A DNA stretch of 39,238 nt from an uncultured bacterium (GTDB lineage Bacteria; Verrucomicrobiota; Kiritimatiellia; RFP12; UBA1067), in NCBI GenBank assembly GCA_902799955.1, contig CADCCQ010000017.1, forward strand, positions 1-39,238, given 5' to 3'. The translations under genes were made by a program, and so were the position numbers. The notes beneath the pieces were generated by a model. That model worked only from the letters and a program-made list of their open reading frames with translations. It did not search any database and was not told where the DNA came from. This document shows, one piece after another, positions 27,429 through 34,778 of this stretch. Within the stretch, counting starts at the first letter, position 1, and each line of letters opens with the position of its first letter.

Positions 27429-28385
27429 CCGCCCGTTGAAGCGGCGGCTGTTGGTGTCCTGATAGAAGTTGCTCGAATGGAAGCTGAGGCCCCACGCGTA
27501 GTTGGAAAAGTCCGAATACTGCGTAGAGGACCAGTAGTGGCCGCGCGAGCCGGAGGAGTAGAGGAACGAGTCGTAGCCGTAGCCGACGGCCGGAAGGAAA
27601 ATGCTCCTGTCCGCATACGTGCCCTTGCCTGTGACGAGCCGTCCGTAGACGCCATTCCGGGTCGTCCAAGTAGTGGTGCAATTGTTGATGAGCGCGTAAA
27701 ACTCAGCATCCGTCGGCATACGCCAATCGCCGCCCCAATGGACGTGCGCTGCATCATGGGCAGGGGCAAGGACTCCATCCGCTGTAATCCAGCCTTCGCT
27801 TTGTAATGTTGCGATACTTTTATTGCAGGTCGGCGCGTTCGCTTCTTCAAACGAAAAGTTCAAGGACGATCCGTCGCTTGCAACCCACTTATTGTTCTCG
27901 CGCTTGTAGCCCACGGTATCGCCCCACCAGAAGTAATATCCTGAATCTTCGGGATTCTCCGCGCCGATGTTCGTGTCGGCCCAGTACGGCCCACCTTCCC
28001 AGAGCTGGATCATGTCGTGATCTATGACCGTGACACGCATGACCATATTGTCGTAGGACACTTGCCCGAGTTCGGCCTTTGCATCCCAAAGAAGACGATA
28101 GTTCCCGTTGGTATGTACCTGCCGATCAGGCAACTTCGTTACACTTTGCATAACCCAGAAATTCCAGACCCTGCGGACTTCACCCGACTCCGGCATTACG
28201 GCCGCCACGGCAAACTTGAGCCCGTTTGTCGTTCCGTTTATCCCCGTCACCTTACAGGTGATGTCCACCAACCCGTTCCACGGATACCGCTGCTTCGCAA
28301 CAACATCCGTGACGGTAGGCTCGGCGAAGGCAGTCATCGCCACCATCGCCAGCATTCCTACTACTATGATTTTTCTGATGTTCAT
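27396..28385 (-). CDS. secreted FISUMP-domain protein, probable DGR target
   Basis: 329 residues. AAGGAGA precedes the ATG; the signal peptide is MNIRKIIVVGMLAMVAMTAFA. Residues 22-125 form a beta-rich domain (TVTDVVAKQRYPWNGLVDIT) that also occurs in the giant protein near residue 600. Residues 128-329 are a FISUMP (Fibrobacter succinogenes major paralogous, Fib_succ_major) domain, a C-type-lectin-like fold: MIQLWEGGPYWADTNIGAEN, YYFWWGDTVGYKREN, HVHWGGDWRMPT, SIFLPAVGYGYD, HYWSSTQYSDF, RSVRPVRGFAQ. The last 60 residues are the probable variable region. It lies upstream of and in line with the giant gene (about 175 bases), so the two may be co-transcribed. Binding ligand unknown. Confidence 0.88.
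   Translation of the reverse strand: MNIRKIIVVGMLAMVAMTAFAEPTVTDVVAKQRYPWNGLVDITCKVTGINGTTNGLKFAVAAVMPESGEVRRVWNFWVMQSVTKLPDRQVHTNGNYRLLWDAKAELGQVSYDNMVMRVTVIDHDMIQLWEGGPYWADTNIGAENPEDSGYYFWWGDTVGYKRENNKWVASDGSSLNFSFEEANAPTCNKSIATLQSEGWITADGVLAPAHDAAHVHWGGDWRMPTDAEFYALINNCTTTWTTRNGVYGRLVTGKGTYADRSIFLPAVGYGYDSFLYSSGSRGHYWSSTQYSDFSNYAWGLSFHSSNFYQDTNSRRFNGRSVRPVRGFAQ
27409..27587 (-). other. DGR-type variable region at the end of the FISUMP protein
   Basis: From GTC GGC TAC to CGA GG on the minus strand. Variable codons are almost all NNC or NNT; constant codons match 21144-21319 exactly. Upstream of GTC GGC the two genes differ by at least eight synonymous changes in about 24 codons, so the identical frame of the variable segment begins abruptly. 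This edge and the position 1/2 bias are the hallmarks of adenine-directed retrohoming. Confidence 0.75.
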
Positions 28386-28439
28386 TTGGGTTCTCCTTTT
28401 GAAAGTAATAATCTATTTTAGAGTGTACCAATTCGCTGA

Positions 28440-30080
28440 CTATGATCCCATGGTTCTCTTTCGCAATGCGGCATTGTTGTATTCAATCTGTTGAAAACCT
28501 TTTTCTTGCATGAATTGCCGCATCAAAAACACAGAACTCTTTATATCACGTTCAGCAAGAGTGTTTCGTTTGTCATTTTCCGGATGATGTATCATGTCTC
28601 TAACAAACATCGGCAAGCCATACTCTCCAAATTTCTTTTCCCTGCGAGAATATTTTCTTGAGACATCCCCGAGCCCCCTTTTGCTCATTTTCATCACATA
28701 ATCGTTACACTTTTGCGCAAGTCCATTAACTTCAAGGAATCCATATAATTCTTCGTGGTATTCTAAAAGGCAATCACCAAGCAAAAGATATGAGATTTCT
28801 GCGTAGGAGAGATAAGGGAGAATCCCATCATATATTCCTGTACTGCTGGTCTCGTTTATCCTTGTTTGCCCATCTGTATTCACAACAATTTTTATGTCAG
28901 GTCTTGTACAATCGCTATATAGTTTCCAGACATCATTTTTTCCATAAAGACATTTCAGCAACTGACCGCTGTGAGTTGTAATGATTATTTGAGTATTAGG
29001 TTCATAAGAGTTTTTTTTCAAAGCATCGACCATCTTTGCCTGGACATCTGAATGCAAAGCCGTTTCCGGCTCCTCAATCGCGTAGATGATCCCCCTTTCG
29101 TTCTCCGTCTTGCTCTTCGCATAAGCCATAAATGAACTAATCAGCGCCAAACGTCTTACACCACTCCCCCTCTTATCCAAGGAGACCTGTCTTTCATCTT
29201 GTAATGAAACCTCCTTAAACAAATTCCACCATTTAATCTCGGTCGGCATTGACAAATGGAAATTTTTAATCATCTCGCAATCAAACGAAATCATAGTTTG
29301 CTTCACAAGCTCAAAAAAAGATTCCAGATTAGTTCTGATTTGGCCTGCAATGTCTGAAAGTTGTTTCCTGATATGTGGACTTTCAAATGCACGTTTTACA
29401 GTCATCATAATCGGACTCTTTATCTCTACATCATTTGTTCCATTCTCTCTATCGGATCTAAACAACGCATACTCTGGCAACAACGCTTTAAGCATTTCCC
29501 ACCGATCGCCCGCAATCTCCAGTTTCTCAAGTCGTTGATTACTTCCCGCCAAAGCCTTTCTTATTGAAGCTCTCAACTTCACATTGGATTTCAAATTCTT
29601 ACAATTAGCCACTATGCTCTTGGCATACGCCTTAAGCCCACTGTTGTCCATTGTGAAAATTTTGGCATATCGTCCATCTTCAAATCCTTGCGCGGACAAA
29701 TATACTTCCTCTTTTCTTGCGTCAGGAAAAATTTTAATTATCTCAAGCTCATTATCCACATTAAGCATTCCTTCGTCTGCGAACGATGTTTTTTCAGTGC
29801 AATCAAGACTTATCCTTTGCGGCAAATCCGAGAACGTACATGCAATCTCAATATTAATGCATTCGCCAGGATTCTTTTCGTGTGCTAAAAGATTCACATC
29901 TTCATAAGACAACGGCGAGCACGCTTCGTTTCCATTGAAAAAAATATCGAGCGCATCAAGTATTGTTGACTTGCCTGCATCATTTCGACCAACCAAAGAA
30001 GTAAGATCAGGCAACGCAAACGAAACACCTTCGCTGTTTATTCCCCTGAAGTTTTTGATCCTAACTGATTTTAATCGCAT
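28440..30080 (-). CDS. OLD/AAA_15-like ATPase with C-terminal HEPN-like motif
   Basis: 546 residues. MRLKSVRIKNFRGI is the beta-strand start of RecF/OLD/SMC-type ATPases; Walker A is GRNDAGKS (31-38), a signature-like RGSGVRRLALISS lies near 306, Walker B is IIYAIEEPETALH (about 330-342) and the H-loop region is IITTHSGQLL. No TOPRIM domain follows, unlike GajA or OLD nucleases. Instead the last 130 residues contain FVRDMIHHPEN (about 492-502), which fits the RDxxxH pattern of HEPN ribonucleases. GAGAGG lies five bases before the ATG. The gene follows a PD-(D/E)XK nuclease gene by 57 bases. It is clearly more AT-rich than the flanking genes, which suggests recent transfer. An anti-phage role is inferred. 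Confidence 0.8.
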   Translation of the reverse strand: MRLKSVRIKNFRGINSEGVSFALPDLTSLVGRNDAGKSTILDALDIFFNGNEACSPLSYEDVNLLAHEKNPGECINIEIACTFSDLPQRISLDCTEKTSFADEGMLNVDNELEIIKIFPDARKEEVYLSAQGFEDGRYAKIFTMDNSGLKAYAKSIVANCKNLKSNVKLRASIRKALAGSNQRLEKLEIAGDRWEMLKALLPEYALFRSDRENGTNDVEIKSPIMMTVKRAFESPHIRKQLSDIAGQIRTNLESFFELVKQTMISFDCEMIKNFHLSMPTEIKWWNLFKEVSLQDERQVSLDKRGSGVRRLALISSFMAYAKSKTENERGIIYAIEEPETALHSDVQAKMVDALKKNSYEPNTQIIITTHSGQLLKCLYGKNDVWKLYSDCTRPDIKIVVNTDGQTRINETSSTGIYDGILPYLSYAEISYLLLGDCLLEYHEELYGFLEVNGLAQKCNDYVMKMSKRGLGDVSRKYSRREKKFGEYGLPMFVRDMIHHPENDKRNTLAERDIKSSVFLMRQFMQEKGFQQIEYNNAALRKRTMGS

Positions 30081-30137
30081 TGTAACCTCTCTTCGCAGAT
30101 TCCTCGTTATTTACGTACAGCTCAAAGTCATACGTCA

Positions 30138-30776
30138 TCATTTACACTTATTGTCCAAGCAGCGCTTATATGCCGCCTCCAGCAAACTTGCGCCAGTCAA
30201 ATACTCATCATTGTACTTCTTAAGTGCATCAATGTTGACGCGGTATTGTTGTGGGAATGCCTTTAGTTCTTTCGCCATTCTTTCAAGCCCTGCTGGACAC
30301 AACCATGCCGGCGATCCGCTAGACGCACCTAATGAAGCATATTTCGGGTCAAACAATGGTTCCTTGACATCAACTTTGAACAACTTCTTTACAACGCCAT
30401 TCGTGAGTTGGATAAAGTATGGGATACGAACCACTCGTTTATAGCCCAACCGTTTATATTTTTCCGTATTGTCAAAGTCTCTCCTAATCCTCTCTGGGCT
30501 TGTGTAATGTTGGACTCCATCAAACTCAATAATCATCTTGAGTTTTTCGCTCCTATAATCCGGGCGAGTACGAAGCTTCTTCCCATCCAAATATTGCCCT
30601 ATCACCTCATCATGTACCCAATCGTTTACCTCTGGGAAAATTACCCTCAAGTACTCATCTAGGCCAGTACGGTGAAGACCTGTGGCTGAATCTATTCCCG
30701 CCTTTTCCGCAGCGGCCTTCGTCTCACGCAAAAAGCCCCACTTCGCCTTGACTTTCTTCTCAGTACCTTTTTTCAT
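30138..30776 (-). CDS. PD-(D/E)XK nuclease of the Vsr/DUF559 type
   Basis: 212 residues from the ATG at 30776. The longer open frame to 30911 has implausible Arg/Cys-rich residues, whereas this ATG follows a GAGAGAG purine tract and opens MKKGTEKKVKAKWGF. The core is RTRPDYRSEKLKMIIEFDG, then QHY, then RRDFDNTEKYKRLGYKRVVR: the D...E-x-D-G-x-QH arrangement with a downstream D/R helix seen in Vsr-like and DUF559 endonucleases. The N-terminus may bind DNA. It is the first gene of a pair with the ATPase at 28440-30080. Paired nuclease and OLD-like ATPase genes are typical of defence systems such as Septu and Gabija, but this nuclease type differs from the HNH of Septu. Not assigned to a named system. 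Confidence 0.75.
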   Translation of the reverse strand: MKKGTEKKVKAKWGFLRETKAAAEKAGIDSATGLHRTGLDEYLRVIFPEVNDWVHDEVIGQYLDGKKLRTRPDYRSEKLKMIIEFDGVQHYTSPERIRRDFDNTEKYKRLGYKRVVRIPYFIQLTNGVVKKLFKVDVKEPLFDPKYASLGASSGSPAWLCPAGLERMAKELKAFPQQYRVNIDALKKYNDEYLTGASLLEAAYKRCLDNKCK

Positions 30777-31450
30777 AGATGGCTCTCTCTTCCCCCGCGC
30801 CGATCCGTTACCAAAGACCCGACACCATCGGCGCAGAATAGAAGAGTGGCGTGCCTTACATCTCACGTCACCGTGAAGGCATCGCCAAACGCCCGTTAAG
30901 AAACATGACAAGAAGACACGCCACGTGGGATTACCCCACGTAGCGCAACTTCGTATCTCGCTTCTTAATTCAACTTTGGCGAAGTTTTCACGGTAGCGAT
31001 AATACGCTGTTGCGTACGTTGCTGGGGGCCTTTCGGGCTTGCCCAGCTCCTCGGAGGGAGCGGCGGTCGCGGGGCGACCACCCTACCGTTGTTCCGAGGT
31101 TCTGGCCGTTCGAGTGTAATTTGCAAAGTTCAGGCACCCTCACGAGATGCCCATTTTACATTTTACACTTTACATTTTACACTCTTCCGGCCCGGTGGCG
31201 GGTAACTGATGCACTCTTCGCCGCGCAGTCGCGTCACGAAAAGCCATACCCGCCGATGTCGAAGATCAATTGTTCACAGTTCCAGGCGAGGGCACTCCCT
31301 ACCTTTCACTTGAACATACAAATTATAGCACATTCCTTCATAATGCGCAAGGAGATTTTGAGATGTACACTCCCGCGCGACCCCAACTCCATTTTACACT
31401 TTTCATTTTACACTTTACACTTCTCTCTTCCCGCTACATCTTCTGCACTC
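30777..31450. other. gene-free stretch with short repeats
   Basis: No supported gene. It holds a 7-bp hairpin ACGTGGG-ATTAC-CCCACGT (30923-30941), a GC-rich segment near 31040-31085 (GGTCGCGGGGCGACCACCC) resembling the arms at 27265-27305, and two low-complexity tracts of TTTTACA/CTTTACA units (31153-31184 and 31391-31425). The promoter of the nuclease/ATPase pair should lie in the right-hand part of the nuclease flank but was not recognised. Confidence 0.5.
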
Positions 31451-31900
31451 CTACCACGTATCTGGCGTTGACCTTACATTTCGGGCTGGTGCCTGCGACT
31501 TATTATTCTCACACTCCTCTTCCAACTGTTTTTCAGCTTGCTTGCCACGAATAAAATAAAAAATTATGACTGCGGCGGTTACAACAAACCAACCTCGCAG
31601 CACATTCCAAAAACCGCTTTTCCCACTAATTGAAAAACCTCGAAAGAGAGCCATCATCAAGAATATGGTATAAATAGCAATTCCACCAAGAATCACTGTC
31701 GCAAATTGGAATATAGGCACCTCGATAAAGTCATTGATATGAACGACAAGATACCACGCCGCTAACATTCCCAACGCGGTCATGACCACACCCACTATAA
31801 AACACCATACACTAGCCCCAAGCCCGGTTTCTCCGCCTTCTTCCCGTCAACACATACCTGAGAATCGGTTGTGTTCGGATTCGCAATGTTATCTGCCATG
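31451..31900 (-). pseudogene. small membrane protein gene split by a one-base frameshift
   Basis: The ATG at 31900, preceded by AAAGGA, starts MADNIANPNTTDSQVCVDGK and runs to KPGLGLVYGVL, then meets TAG at about 31799. The next frame continues at once with VGVVMTALGMLAAWYLVVHI, giving three membrane segments (roughly residues 35-55, 62-85 and 100-118 of the joined protein) and a charged tail (GKQAEKQLEEECENNK). Insertion of one base near 31796-31800 restores a single protein of about 149 residues. Alternatives are a sequencing error, programmed frameshifting, or two coupled genes with a GTG start at 31795 overlapping the TAG. Function unknown. Confidence 0.6.
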
Positions 31901-32065
31901 TTCTTATTCCTTTCCCGCACCTATTGCTAACACGTTGACACCCCGGTGCGGAAAAGTGGCGTGTATGTGACATATGAAATGTAGATTACACCATATTTAT
32001 AATCCTATTAGCAAGATCAAGACGCGCGTTACACCCAAACAAAAAAATTTTTATTAACACCCTAC

Positions 32066-32139
32066 AGGGACACTCCCCGCAAGCGGAACGCAACAAATGT
32101 AAAATGAGAATCATTTGCGGAAAATTCTCAAGGCAGAAT
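32066..32139 (+). repeat. 74-base direct repeat, copy 1
   Basis: Matches 34431-34504 at 72 of 74 positions. It begins AGGGACACTCCCC, holds CAAATG...CATTTG arms around TAAAATGAGAAT, and ends TGCGGAAAATTCTCAAGG. Both copies are in the same orientation, each upstream of a plus-strand antitoxin gene, and bracket the DinJ/YoeB and HipBA loci. Confidence 0.85.
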
Positions 32140-32195
32140 CATATCTTTCTTCGTGTCGTTTTTTCCCTTTCTAAACTACATTTCATCCCGCCTGC

Positions 32196-32224
32196 TTGAC
32201 ATTGACAAGCAAATGTGATATAAT
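32196..32224 (+). promoter_or_regulatory. consensus sigma70 promoter of dinJ-yoeB
   Basis: TTGACA (32196-32201), 17 bases, TATAAT (32219-32224): a perfect consensus. AAGGAGAAG lies just before the ATG at 32254. Autoregulation by the antitoxin-toxin complex is usual for this family; the doubled TTGACA overlaps a possible operator. Confidence 0.75.
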
Positions 32225-32253
32225 TTACGTCAGTTTTAATCAAGGAGAAGACT

Positions 32254-32523
32254 ATGTCACAAGTAAGTTTCCGAATAGATGACCAACTCAAGGCTGACGG
32301 CGAGCGTCTCTTCAAGAGCATGGGCATGAACATGTCCGTGGCAATTACTGTATTCATACAGCAGTCCCTCCTGCGTGGCAAGCTACCTTTTGAAGTAGTG
32401 GGCGACCCCTTCTACTCCGACAGCAACATGCGTGAACTTGAGCGCCGCGCCCGCGAGATGGACGCCCATCAAAACGTCTCCGAGCATGAACTGCTTGAAG
32501 CCGAGGAACCGGTTCATGCGTAA
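32254..32523 (+). CDS. RelB/DinJ-family antitoxin
   Basis: 89 residues. VSFRIDDQLKADGERLFKSM is the ribbon-helix-helix start typical of DinJ/RelB, which binds operator DNA as a dimer; the C-terminal half (NMRELERRAREMDAHQN) should wrap the toxin. It is preceded by AAGGAG and a consensus promoter. The last eight bases overlap the toxin start (ATGCGTAA), so translation is probably coupled. It neutralises the YoeB-like toxin encoded next. Confidence 0.9.
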   Translation: MSQVSFRIDDQLKADGERLFKSMGMNMSVAITVFIQQSLLRGKLPFEVVGDPFYSDSNMRELERRAREMDAHQNVSEHELLEAEEPVHA

Positions 32524-32788
32524 AATATGGCACGAAAGCGCGTGGGATGAGTATGTTGCCTGGCAAAGGGAAGACGCCAAAACGCTCAAACGCATCAATT
32601 TGCTTCTCCAAAGCATAGACCGCAATGGCACGGCCTGCATCGGCAATCCAGAACCGCTCCGCGGCAATCTCAGCGGCTGGTGGAGCGTACGCATCAACCA
32701 GGCAGACCGCATCGTCTTCCGCATCAGCGCACTCACGCCAGAAGAAAACGCACTTGAAATCCTGCAATGCAAGGGACATTATGACTGA
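32516..32788 (+). CDS. Txe/YoeB-family mRNA interferase toxin
   Basis: 90 residues from the ATG at 32516 inside the end of the antitoxin gene. The YoeB active-site pattern is present: Glu46 in GNPEPL, Arg65 in INQADRIVF, and His88-Tyr89 in CKGHYD at the C-terminus. YoeB toxins bind the ribosome and cut mRNA at the start of translation or in the A site. All expected residues and the full length are present, so the toxin looks functional. A longer frame starting at 32432 is an artefact of the overlap. Confidence 0.92.
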   Translation: MRKIWHESAWDEYVAWQREDAKTLKRINLLLQSIDRNGTACIGNPEPLRGNLSGWWSVRINQADRIVFRISALTPEENALEILQCKGHYD

Positions 32789-32826
32789 TACGCCGCAGTA
32801 AAACAGCAGTTGGTAGGCAGCTTTCA

Positions 32827-34032
32827 CTAGCGACGAGAATCAAACACACTCTTCACATCGTCGAGAATCGACTTGGCAGTGCCTATAGAATAGCGCGATG
32901 CGATTTCCAGCAAATCGTCGTCCGTGATATTCGACTGCTTCCCGTTGATGCTCATGGCGTGGCAGTTGGTCCAGTCGCGCCTGACATCTCCTTCCGGCGC
33001 TTCTGGCGGGACTCCGCCCGTGAGATCATAGGCCGGCGCAAGTCCCCAGGAGCCCCCTTCCTTCATCATAAACGAGAAATTCTTGGAATGGTCGTCCGTC
33101 TCGTCCGAGTAGACATTGAACGCCATTCGACGGAACATCTCTGATAGCGAGTCGTATCCAAGGCCTAACGCGACAATCGTCTCAAAAAGCTGTCCGTAGG
33201 AATTCATTTCAAGCGACACGTCAGGCGGAAGTGCGCGCATTGCACGAAATGTCTGTACATGGTGGCGTCTAGATCCATCCCTGTCAAAGCGTCGCGTCAT
33301 AAAATGTCCGACGCCATCGAGTTCGTACAGGCGCGATTCGCTTATGTCAATGCCGCACGCCCTGGCCAGTTCATACGTCCGATACTCGGCGATTCCAAGA
33401 TAAGGCCGCTCATCGGGCGTGATTTTTACGATCCAATGTTCAAATCCCTCTGGCATGTTGTCGCATGGAATACAAAACTGGTCGGTTTGCGGATTCCACC
33501 CGACAACGGCCTTGGACTGCGCGCCACCGGCGGAAGTGCCAACCCTGAAGATTTCCTTCAAGGCATCAGGACCTGACATCCTCTCTATTCTGCGGCCGAG
33601 AACATGACGCGACTGTTCGACTACGTTCTTCATGCGTATCGCGAGATAGGAATCCCTGTGCGGCCCTCTCTGCGGTGCGTACTCCAGCGCCCCGATTGCC
33701 CTTGAACCAACATAAGCCAAACGGTCAAGTGCGGTCACCGAGGACTTCATCACGTTCTGTCGCTCCATCCACGCGTCTATCACGCTATTTCCAAAAGAAT
33801 CAGGGAGCGAGTCCGCAAAAACAGCCGGAAGCCCATAAAATGCGGAGGCTGGACGATCTGTGAATGAAAACTCCCCTCTTCCAAGAGGTAGTTCAAATGG
33901 CGCAATCTCCAAACCTGAATGAAGAAAGTCCGCATCGTATTCAAAACGATAATGCGTTGCCGTCTTCGGAGCAATCGTGCCGACATGCCGTCCCCAAAGT
34001 GAAACCTCGATGCATTTGACATGTGAGTACAT
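32827..34032 (-). CDS. hipA: HipA-family serine/threonine kinase toxin
   Basis: 401 residues. The N-terminal subdomain (about 1-105) has the HipA_N pattern VSLWGRHVGTIAP and FEYDADFL; the couple domain carries GPDALKEIFRVGTSAGGAQSKAVVG, an ATP-contacting loop of the family; the kinase core is NVYSDETDDHSKNFSFM with Asp, His and Asn of the catalytic loop, and LAPAYDLT supplies the metal-binding Asp. HipA kinases phosphorylate aminoacyl-tRNA synthetases and cause dormancy; the target here is unknown. I chose the ATG at 34032, which overlaps the hipB stop by one base (TGATG); a TTG at 34035 is in frame but less likely. Confidence 0.9.
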   Translation of the reverse strand: MYSHVKCIEVSLWGRHVGTIAPKTATHYRFEYDADFLHSGLEIAPFELPLGRGEFSFTDRPASAFYGLPAVFADSLPDSFGNSVIDAWMERQNVMKSSVTALDRLAYVGSRAIGALEYAPQRGPHRDSYLAIRMKNVVEQSRHVLGRRIERMSGPDALKEIFRVGTSAGGAQSKAVVGWNPQTDQFCIPCDNMPEGFEHWIVKITPDERPYLGIAEYRTYELARACGIDISESRLYELDGVGHFMTRRFDRDGSRRHHVQTFRAMRALPPDVSLEMNSYGQLFETIVALGLGYDSLSEMFRRMAFNVYSDETDDHSKNFSFMMKEGGSWGLAPAYDLTGGVPPEAPEGDVRRDWTNCHAMSINGKQSNITDDDLLEIASRYSIGTAKSILDDVKSVFDSRR

Positions 34033-34340
34033 CAACGCACCGCCTTCCTTGTTGTGCCAGCACGCAGCCTCGGACGACCGCCACGCTTTGCGTAGTCCCT
34101 AATCGACACGGCGTCCGCCGGCCCTAGACGCATAATCCATTCGTCCTTCCCAAGCGTACGGCAGACCCGGATGAACGTAGTCAACGACGCACCACGTCCA
34201 GCCTCAAGATTTTTCAGTGCACTTTCAGAGATGCCGCTTCGCTCAGACACAATCTTCTGCGTGAGATTGCGATACAATCTCTCTCGCTTCAGCATCGTGC
34301 CAATGTCAACAAGCAGATCTTCTATTTTGCCAAGTACCAT
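34032..34340 (-). CDS. hipB: HipB-family antitoxin, XRE-type HTH
   Basis: 102 residues. A helix-turn-helix of the Cro/C1 type lies at about 12-68 (MLKRERLYRNLTQKIVSERS, then GISESALKNLEAGRGASLTT). The basic tail RGGRPRLRAGTTRKAVR is longer than in E. coli HipB. AAGGA precedes the ATG, and TATAAT lies 32 bases upstream. It represses its own operon and binds HipA, its neighbour, with overlapping stop and start codons. Confidence 0.88.
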   Translation of the reverse strand: MVLGKIEDLLVDIGTMLKRERLYRNLTQKIVSERSGISESALKNLEAGRGASLTTFIRVCRTLGKDEWIMRLGPADAVSIRDYAKRGGRPRLRAGTTRKAVR

Positions 34341-34371
34341 AAGAGCTTCCTTTCAACCTCTTGTCTGGAAT

Positions 34372-34377
34372 ATTATA
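34372..34377 (-). promoter_or_regulatory. -10 element of hipBA
   Basis: TATAAT on the minus strand, 32 bases upstream of the hipB ATG. No strong -35 is visible at 16-18 bases. Confidence 0.5.
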
Positions 34378-34430
34378 CCATAAAAGGTGCTTTTGCGTCT
34401 ATAGTAAAGTTGAATGAAGTTGAAATTTTT

Positions 34431-34504
34431 AGGGACACTCCCCACAAGCGGAACGCAACAAATGTAAAATGAGAATCATTTGCGGAAAATTCTTAAGGCA
34501 GAAT
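34431..34504 (+). repeat. 74-base direct repeat, copy 2
   Basis: Same orientation as 32066-32139 and differs from it at two positions only. Together they bracket the DinJ/YoeB and HipBA loci. Confidence 0.85.
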
Positions 34505-34718
34505 AATCGCAAATAACATCATTACCATCCCATGGGCATGGTATAAAAAAGCCTCACGCGGAGGCGCAGAGACGCGGAGAATATTCCGCAATCGGTTTAG
34601 TGAGAAGCAAAGTCGCCTTGCCAGTTTTCCTGTATACTCTACAGGCATGAAAACAAACCCAAACAAGGCGACGCAGAAATTTGACGAGGAGCCGTCACTC
34701 TCTTTTCAAGCAACCCTC

Positions 34719-34747
34719 TTGACAGTTTCAGCAAAATTTTGTACAAT
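34719..34747 (+). promoter_or_regulatory. sigma70 promoter of the phd antitoxin gene
   Basis: TTGACA (34719-34724), 17 bases, TACAAT (34742-34747), then AGGAGG ahead of the ATG at 34779. Confidence 0.7.
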
Positions 34748-34778
34748 ATTCTCAACAAACCAACCACAGGAGGATTCT

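Larger units (their letters stand above)
31901..32253. other. intergenic region upstream of the DinJ/YoeB genes
   Basis: Contains the first 74-base repeat (32066-32139) and the promoter of the toxin-antitoxin operon (32196-32224). Nothing else is supported. Confidence 0.6.
34341..34778. other. intergenic region between hipB and phd
   Basis: Holds the hipB -10 element, the second 74-base repeat, a GCGGAGGCGCAGAGACGCGG stretch at about 34559, a -10-like TATACT with an ATG at 34647 that opens an upstream in-frame extension of phd, a 24-base fragment of a FISUMP gene (34677-34700) and the phd promoter (34719-34747). Confidence 0.6.

Noticed and set aside
30777..30911. 45-residue N-terminal extension of the nuclease
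   Set aside because: Cys/Arg-rich, without family similarity; the inner ATG has a purine-rich site and opens the conserved part.
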